NCBI RefSeq assembly: GCF_000523235.1
Contig: NZ_CP006850.1
Location: forward strand, 5,518,001-5,582,000
From: Nocardia nova SH22a
Lineage (GTDB): Bacteria > Actinomycetota > Actinomycetes > Mycobacteriales > Mycobacteriaceae
Reading direction: 5' to 3'
DNA: 64,000 bases
Part shown: positions 59,106 to 64,000 of the stretch, piece after piece
How the letters are laid out: every line of letters starts with the position of its first letter
Numbering within the stretch: the stretch's first letter is position 1
Made by a program: the position numbers and the translations under genes
The notes under the pieces: model-generated
The model's input: the letters and a program-made list of their open reading frames with translations, nothing else
What the model was told of the DNA's origin: nothing
Databases searched by the model: none

Positions 59106-60764
59106 TTACCCGTGCGCGGTCGTGCCGCGCGGACCCGCACCGCCTGCCGACAGCATCTCGGCGACGTCGACCAGCTTCACCCGGGGACGCCGGTCCGCCC
59201 GGCCCGCACCGCGTTCGGCGGCATCGATCGACTTCCAGCCACGGGCGCCGAGCCTGTTCGGCTGCCGTCGATCCAGCAATTCGTCCAGATCGGCACGCGA
59301 TCGCGACGGTGTGCGCAGCCGACCGGCGGCGAAATCCTCGACCAGCGCGTACACCGTCTCCTGCGAGCAGTATCGGTTGGTGCCGATCACGCCCGACGGC
59401 CCGCGTTTGATCCATCCCGCCACATAGGCGCCCGGCACCGTGGTCCCATCGATATCGGTCACCCGGCCGTCACGATGCGGCACGGTCCCCGCCGACTCGC
59501 GGAAAGGCAAGCCGGGCACGGCGATACCGCGATAGCCGACCGACGCGAACACGAGGCCGCAGGAGATCTCCTCGAGATCCGCGGTCGTGCGCAACTCCCC
59601 CGCCGGACTCCACTCGGTTCGCGCGAACTCGACCGCCTCGACGGTATCGACGCCACGAAACCTGCTCGGCGACAGGAAATATCGAAACACCATGCCGCGA
59701 TCACCCGCCGCGGCGGCGCGCTCGGCCAGCTGCCGTGCCACCCGCGCCTTGAGCGCCGCCACCGGATCCATACCGGCATCCGGCGCACCGAGTTCGTCGC
59801 ACCGCACGTCCAGTCCGCGCACCTGACCGAGGCCCAGTAGTTCGGGTGTGGTGAACGCCGCGTGTTCGGGCCCGCGCCGCCCCACGACGACGACCTCGCG
59901 AATCCGGCTCGCCGCCAACGCTTCCAGCGCGTGGTCGGCGATATCGGTGCGGGCCAGCGCCGCGACGTCGGTGACGAGGATGCGGGCGACGTCGAGCGCG
60001 ACATTGCCGTTCCCGATCACCACCGCGCGTTCGCCGGACAGATCGAAGGTGCGGTGCGCGTGATCGGGATGACCGTTGTACCAGCCCACGAACTCGGTCG
60101 CCGTGTGCACGCCGTCGAGGTGTTCGCCGGGAATCCCGAGCGAGCGCCCCTGCGACGCGCCGGTCGCGTAGATCACCGCGTGATGGTGATCCAGCAGTTC
60201 GGCCGGACCGATATGGGTGCCGACCTCCACATTGAGTTCCAGGGCCAGTTGCCGCCGGTTCAGCGTCCGGCCGAATGCGGCGGCGACCTGTTTGGTGTGC
60301 TGATGATCGGGCGCCACCCCGTATCGAACCAGCCCGAGCGGCACCGGAAGTCGCTCGAACATGGTGATCTCGACGTCGATGTCGCGACGCGACAGCAGAT
60401 CCTCGGCCGCGTAACAGGCCGACGGCCCCGAACCCACGATGGCCACCCGCAGCGGTCCGCGCTCGGTCACGGTGAGCGGCGGGGCGGCCGGCGGCGGCAC
60501 GGTGTCGCGCACCCCCTCGAAGTAGGCGGCGTTGACCTCCTGGTACGGCTCGGTCTCCGGAGTCAGATCACCGTCGGGAACGATTGCGTCGACCGGACAT
60601 TCGTCGATACACGCGCCGCAGTCGATGCAGGTGGCCGGATCGATGTGCAACAGCTCCGCCCGGCCGAAGTCCGGATCGCCGGGGCGGGGGCGGATGCAGT
60701 CCACGGGACAGACCGACACACAACCGGCGTCGTTGCAGCAGGGCTGTGTGATGACGTGCGCCAT
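59106..60764 (-). CDS. Ferredoxin-fused NADPH:ferredoxin reductase (FprA-like), 552 aa
   Basis: N-terminal bacterial ferredoxin domain: Cys9, Cys15, Cys19 and Cys46, Cys49, Cys52, Cys56 (CIDCGACIDECP) predict a 3Fe-4S/4Fe-4S pair. From about residue 105 a glutathione-reductase-like FAD/NADPH domain begins (VAIVGSGPSACYAAEDLL) with a second Rossmann motif (VIGNGNVALDVARIL). The fused domain can pass electrons to the P450 chain. ATG 60764 follows GGAGGAAC; the open frame continues further upstream without homology. Divergent from the SDR-ferredoxin-P450 operon. Confidence 0.95.
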   Translation of the reverse strand: MAHVITQPCCNDAGCVSVCPVDCIRPRPGDPDFGRAELLHIDPATCIDCGACIDECPVDAIVPDGDLTPETEPYQEVNAAYFEGVRDTVPPPAAPPLTVTERGPLRVAIVGSGPSACYAAEDLLSRRDIDVEITMFERLPVPLGLVRYGVAPDHQHTKQVAAAFGRTLNRRQLALELNVEVGTHIGPAELLDHHHAVIYATGASQGRSLGIPGEHLDGVHTATEFVGWYNGHPDHAHRTFDLSGERAVVIGNGNVALDVARILVTDVAALARTDIADHALEALAASRIREVVVVGRRGPEHAAFTTPELLGLGQVRGLDVRCDELGAPDAGMDPVAALKARVARQLAERAAAAGDRGMVFRYFLSPSRFRGVDTVEAVEFARTEWSPAGELRTTADLEEISCGLVFASVGYRGIAVPGLPFRESAGTVPHRDGRVTDIDGTTVPGAYVAGWIKRGPSGVIGTNRYCSQETVYALVEDFAAGRLRTPSRSRADLDELLDRRQPNRLGARGWKSIDAAERGAGRADRRPRVKLVDVAEMLSAGGAGPRGTTAHG

Positions 60765-60904
60765 CGTTCCTCCGGATCCACGGCTACTCGACCCGGACCC
60801 ACGGGGAGAACACCGTACAGCTGACATTATTTGTATTTTGTTATACGCCGAGCGGCGAGCGCCACGCAATACCCCGGCAGCCGACGCCGCCATTCACTGA
60901 CAAA

Positions 60905-60939
60905 TTACGATTGACGTCAGTCGTAACATGAAGTAGCTT
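60905..60939 (+). promoter_or_regulatory. Family 2 promoter/operator before SDR-ferredoxin-P450 (reference site)
   Basis: Near-perfect 22-bp palindrome at 60905-60926: arms TTACGA and TCGTAA around a centre containing TGACGTCA, with one mismatched pair. Its TTGACG (60911-60916) is a -35, with -10 TAGCTT (60934-60939) exactly 17 bp on. TSS about 130 nt before ATG 61076. Operator over the -35 implies repression. Confidence 0.7.
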
Positions 60940-61075
60940 CGAGTGTGAGGCAGAGCACTCTGGCCCCGATGAACCGGGCAGATCACACGGCGTTCCGTGT
61001 GCCGATCCGCCGCGCCTCGATCAGCACCGGCCCCTCCCGCGCCGGGCGCATCCTTCTGGAAAACGGAGTCCCACC

Positions 61076-61942
61076 ATGAAGCTCGAAGGCAAAGTCGCCG
61101 TCATCACCGGAGCCGGTTCCGGCCTCGGTCGTCAGTGTTCCCAGTTGTTCGCGTCCGAGGGCGCGTCCATCGCCGTGGTCGACATCGATCCCGAACGGGC
61201 CGCCGGGACAGTGGAACTCGTCGAGCAACAGGGCGGTAAGGCCATCGCCGTCACCGCCGACGTCAGCGTCGAACAGCAGGTGAATTCCGCCGTCGCCACG
61301 GCCGTCGAACATTTCGGCAAGCTCGACATCATGTTCGCCAACGCGGGGGTGGTGTCCCGCGGCGGCGTGCCCTCGGTCGCGGGCGGCGAGGAGATCGAAT
61401 TCCAGGATCTGACCGAGGCCGACTGGCAGCACGTACTCGGCGTCAATCTCAGCGGCGTCGTGTATTCCGCCAAGGCGGCCGTACCGTATCTGCGCGAGAA
61501 CGGCGGCGGCACGATCCTGGCGACCTCCTCGGCCGCGTCGCTGGTCGCCTATCACAACATCGCGATGTACTCCGCGACCAAGGCCGGGGTCAACGGACTG
61601 GTCCGCGGTCTGAGCCTGGACCTGGGCCGGTACGGCATCCGGGTCAACGCCCTGTGCCCCACCCACGGCATGTCGCCGAACTTCCTGATGCCGCCCGGTT
61701 CGCCCGTCGTCGGCCAGTCCTACGAGCAGGTCGCCGGACCGTGGGATCCGTCCATCTCACCGATCCCGCTCAAGCTCCAGCGGCCGCCGTCGCTGCTCGA
61801 CAACGCGAAGGTGGCGCTGTTCCTGGCCTCCGACGACTCCCAGTACCTGTCCGGTCTCGTCCTGCCGTCCACCGACGGCGGCACCCTGGCCCGCGTCGGC
61901 ATGTGGTTCGCCGAGGACAAGGGCTCCCCCGGAGACCTGTGA
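61076..61942 (+). CDS. Short-chain dehydrogenase/reductase, 288 aa
   Basis: SDR with TGAGSGLG, MFANAG, SSAAS and catalytic YSATK, plus a distinctive late insert MSPNFLMPPGSPVVGQSYEQ. First gene of the P450 operon, GGAG before ATG 61076, one base from the ferredoxin ATG. It is likely to oxidise the alcohol made by the P450 to a ketone, a typical hydroxylase/dehydrogenase pairing. Confidence 0.95.
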   Translation: MKLEGKVAVITGAGSGLGRQCSQLFASEGASIAVVDIDPERAAGTVELVEQQGGKAIAVTADVSVEQQVNSAVATAVEHFGKLDIMFANAGVVSRGGVPSVAGGEEIEFQDLTEADWQHVLGVNLSGVVYSAKAAVPYLRENGGGTILATSSAASLVAYHNIAMYSATKAGVNGLVRGLSLDLGRYGIRVNALCPTHGMSPNFLMPPGSPVVGQSYEQVAGPWDPSISPIPLKLQRPPSLLDNAKVALFLASDDSQYLSGLVLPSTDGGTLARVGMWFAEDKGSPGDL

Positions 61943-61943
61943 C

Positions 61944-62177
61944 ATGGCCGAGCCCGTTCGCCTCACCGTCGATCGCGCGGCCTGCGCCGGCCACGGCCTG
62001 TGCTACGCGACGGCGCCGGAACTGCTCGACCCCGACGACTTCGGCAATCCGATCGTCCCGAGCGATCCGGTTCCCGATTCGCATCTCGACACCGCGCAGC
62101 GGGCCGCCGCGGCGTGCCCCGAGCGTGCGCTGACGCTCACCAGCGCCCTTCCCCTATCCGAGGAAAAACCACTATGA
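61944..62177 (+). CDS. 3Fe-4S ferredoxin of P450-associated type, 77 aa
   Basis: Small single-cluster ferredoxin: Cys14, Cys20 and Cys58 (C-x5-C, then CP), lacking a fourth ligand, which predicts a 3Fe-4S cluster as in other actinobacterial P450 ferredoxins. Stop overlaps the P450 ATG (ATGA), so translation is coupled to its redox partner. Electron source probably the divergent ferredoxin reductase. Confidence 0.95.
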   Translation: MAEPVRLTVDRAACAGHGLCYATAPELLDPDDFGNPIVPSDPVPDSHLDTAQRAAAACPERALTLTSALPLSEEKPL

Positions 62178-63409
62178 CCACTACTACCGCAGAGGTCTCC
62201 GACGACCTGGTCGTCGACTTCGACATCTACGACCAATCGCTGGCATTTCCCGAGGACACCGTCCAGGACCGCGTGGCCGAACTCGCGCGCCGGGGACCGG
62301 TCGTGTATTCCACCGCCCACGGCGGACATTGGATCGTGACCCGCTATCAGGAGATCCACGAGGTCCTGCGCGACCCCGAAACCTTTTCCAGCCATCCCAA
62401 CAATCTGGTCACCACGACCGCGGGCTTCGGAAAATTCATTCCGCTGGAACTCGACCCGCCCGAACACACCGGATATCGACTCGCCCTGCAGCCGTTGTTC
62501 AGCCCCAATCGAATGAAGGCGCTCGAGGGCGATATCCGGGCGGTGATCAATGACCTCATCGACGGATTCGCCGCCACCGGGACCTCGGAATTCATCGCCG
62601 ATTTCGCGCACGAACTGCCGACCCGGGTATTTCTCGCACTGATGGACTGGCCGCTCGCCGACGCGCCCAAGTTCACCCACGCCACCGATGTACTCCTGAC
62701 CGGAATTCCCGGCGCCACCGAGGAAGAATCCAATCAGGCGCGCGGCGCGGCGGCGTTCGAGATGTTGGCCTATTTCCAGAACATCATCGACGACCGCAGA
62801 GCGAATCCGCGCGACGATGTCACCTCCCAGATCATCCACACCGAGGTGACGCTCGAGGACGGCACCCGGCTGCTGACCGACGAGGAACTCAACCGGATGT
62901 TCTTCCTGTTGCTCGTCGCCGGGCTGCACACCGTGCAGGGCTCGCTGGCCTGGAGCATCATCCACCTGTCACACAATCGGGAACAGCGCGAACAGCTCAT
63001 CGCCGATGAAAGCCTGATTCCGTCGGCGGTGGAGGAGATCCTGCGCATCGAGGCGGCGGTGGTCCCCGGCCGCCGCGCCACGCGCACCACCGAACTGGGC
63101 GGGGTGACCATCGCCGAGGGCGATCAGCTGATCCTCATGCTCTGTTCGGCCAACCGGGACGCCGCGGAATTCGACGATCCCGGCGAATTGGTGCTCGACC
63201 GCAGCCCGAACCGGCATCTGTCCTTCGGCGCCGGTGCGCATCGCTGCCTCGGCTCCCATCTGGCGCGGATCGAACTGCGCCTCGCCCTGGAGGAAATCCA
63301 CCGTCGCATACCGGATTACGCGCTCGTGGACGGCGATCCGCCGGTGCTGCACGCCAGTCAGGTCCGCGGCTGCGCCCGACTGCCGATCACGTTCACACCG
63401 GGCGGGTGA
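62174..63409 (+). CDS. Cytochrome P450, 411 aa
   Basis: Class I bacterial P450. ExxR at Glu288-Arg291 (EEILR), heme-binding loop FGAGAHRCLG with Cys358, and I-helix segment VAGLHTVQ at 248-255. The usual acid/Thr pair of the I-helix is His252/Thr253 here, an atypical replacement of the acidic residue that normally aids O2 activation. Start ATG 62174 from the ATGA overlap; the open frame extends upstream but is inside the ferredoxin and SDR genes. Probably hydroxylates a hydrophobic carbon skeleton. Confidence 0.96.
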   Translation: MTTTTAEVSDDLVVDFDIYDQSLAFPEDTVQDRVAELARRGPVVYSTAHGGHWIVTRYQEIHEVLRDPETFSSHPNNLVTTTAGFGKFIPLELDPPEHTGYRLALQPLFSPNRMKALEGDIRAVINDLIDGFAATGTSEFIADFAHELPTRVFLALMDWPLADAPKFTHATDVLLTGIPGATEEESNQARGAAAFEMLAYFQNIIDDRRANPRDDVTSQIIHTEVTLEDGTRLLTDEELNRMFFLLLVAGLHTVQGSLAWSIIHLSHNREQREQLIADESLIPSAVEEILRIEAAVVPGRRATRTTELGGVTIAEGDQLILMLCSANRDAAEFDDPGELVLDRSPNRHLSFGAGAHRCLGSHLARIELRLALEEIHRRIPDYALVDGDPPVLHASQVRGCARLPITFTPGG

Positions 63410-63414
63410 ACTCG

Positions 63415-63443
63415 GGTGAGGGCCGCGGTGCGCGGCCCTCACC
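63415..63443 (+). terminator. Hairpin terminator after the P450 gene
   Basis: Perfect 13-bp arms GGTGAGGGCCGCG (63415-63427) and CGCGGCCCTCACC (63431-63443) around GTG, six bases after the P450 stop. No T-tract. Confidence 0.85.
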
Positions 63444-63718
63444 TGGGCGGCCACGGGAATGCGACGATGGAGACGAGGACAGCTATGTGAGAGTGCTCAC
63501 CGCCCGATCGGATCGACGCGCGGGCCTCGGACACCCATCGGCACTGGTCGCGGCCGCGCCGGACCTCCTCGGCCGCAACGGTTTTCGAGGTACACGCCGC
63601 CGCGACGCCCCGCCGCACACTGCGGGACGTCGAACAAACAACAAATAACGAGTATCGTCCATGGTGTCGCTGAGTCTGCAAACAATCGCAGAAAATCCGT
63701 GGAGGGCAGGAAAAGAGA
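63444..63718. other. Intergenic region before the terminal TetR gene
   Basis: No credible ORF. AT-rich near 63630-63710, with CAAATAACGA at about 63642-63651 resembling the CAAATTACGA start of the family 2 operator at 60901 (13-14 matches when extended, weak). Probably holds the TetR promoter. GGAGG at 63700-63704 is rather far from ATG 63719 to serve as its ribosome-binding site. Confidence 0.45.
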
Positions 63719-64000
63719 ATGGCTCGACGTAACAGCAACGTCCTGAGCGGGGACGTCGAGGAAGCACGCGGGCAGATACTCGAAGCCGCTCAATCGACAT
63801 TCCTGCATTTCGGCGTCGGTAAAACGACAATGGACGATATCGCCAAGGCAGCCGGTGTATCCCGGCCGACGATCTACCGCTACTTCCGCGACCGGGACAC
63901 CCTGATCGCCGAATTGATCCGATTGCGGTCGCGGAAACTCTTCGTCAAAGGTACGAAATACGTCCTGGAACGCGAGCACTTCCGCGACCAGATCGTCGAC
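63719..64000 (+). CDS. TetR-family regulator, cut by the window end (94 codons visible); candidate regulator of family 2 promoters
   Basis: Begins MARRNSNVLSGDVEEARG and contains a complete helix-turn-helix at about residues 18-62 (ILEAAQSTFLHFGVGKTTMDDIAKAAGVSRPTIYRYFRDRDTLI). The C-terminal ligand domain lies beyond the window. Placed directly after the P450 operon that carries the best family 2 palindrome, with a weak copy before its own gene, so it is the first candidate to bind TGACGTCA-centred operators; this is inference. Start ATG 63719 fits the frame to the window edge. Confidence 0.9.
   Translation, partial: MARRNSNVLSGDVEEARGQILEAAQSTFLHFGVGKTTMDDIAKAAGVSRPTIYRYFRDRDTLIAELIRLRSRKLFVKGTKYVLEREHFRDQIVD

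Noticed and set aside
63444..63718. Overlapping minus-strand ORFs of about 100-160 codons before the terminal TetR gene
   Set aside because: They run through the TetR helix-turn-helix coding region on the other strand and show no family features.

Overview
The window is a dense, high-GC (roughly two-thirds G+C by eye) actinobacterial chromosome segment. A complete mce locus (mkl, yrbEA, yrbEB, mceA-F and an Mce-associated protein), a mycothiol-synthase-like tandem GNAT and the codon use point to a mycolic-acid-producing genus such as Nocardia or Rhodococcus; the genus is my inference. I saw no rRNA, tRNA, insertion sequence, phage gene or CRISPR array. Almost every gene belongs to CoA-ester catabolism, uptake or redox chemistry: six AMP-forming acyl-CoA ligases, four crotonase-fold enzymes, five SDRs, a biotin-dependent acyl-CoA carboxylase, two family III CoA-transferases (one a tandem fusion), three thiolase-fold proteins, two aldehyde dehydrogenases, two Rieske oxygenases with one reductase, a P450 with its own electron chain, and six or more regulators.

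Layout. Positions 1-10152 (minus) form one tightly overlapped operon: two ligases, three SDRs, a crotonase, the carboxylase alpha/beta pair and a thiolase-like gene cut by the window edge. It diverges from a LysR gene (10363) that faces a close LysR paralogue (11278). Positions 12210-18747 (minus) encode a branched-chain-amide-type ABC importer whose two permeases and one ATPase are fused into a single 929-residue chain, followed by a ligase and the second LysR gene. A TetR gene (19220) and a type-B carboxylesterase (20065) follow on the plus strand. Positions 21732-27666 hold two ligases, three crotonases and a small coupled ORF.

Positions 27697-45213 look like one catabolic regulon: a plant-type ferredoxin reductase, an SDR and its TetR, then a minus-strand operon (NTF2-like, DUF35, cysteine-less thiolase fold, ALDH, double CoA-transferase, ALDH), a second cysteine-less thiolase-like protein, a ligase, and a Rieske oxygenase/thioesterase/CoA-transferase operon with a divergent TetR. 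Positions 45341-55316 are the mce importer. A tandem GNAT, a second Rieske oxygenase with an acyl-CoA dehydrogenase, and a redox/P450 block (ferredoxin-fused reductase; SDR-ferredoxin-P450) with a terminal TetR fill the rest.

The most interesting signal is regulatory. Two recurrent promoter architectures tie distant operons together. Family 1 has a 15-bp palindrome related to CCATTAATCTAATGG inside a 17-bp spacer, with a TAGNTT/TAAGGT-like -10. It occurs before the ferredoxin reductase, the SDR, the aldolase/ALDH operon, the thiolase-like gene, the ligase at 39666 and the second Rieske operon, with weaker copies at both nearby TetR genes. Family 2 has a palindrome centred on TGACGTCA overlapping a TTGACG -35, with a -10 exactly 17 bp away. 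It occurs before the P450 operon, the ligase at 25248, yrbEA and mkl. A coherent reading is that the mce importer, one ligase and the P450 block act on the same imported hydrophobic substrate, while the family 1 set is a second ring-oxidation and CoA-thioester branch. The substrate is not visible from sequence; a steroid, terpenoid or other alicyclic compound would suit the enzyme set.
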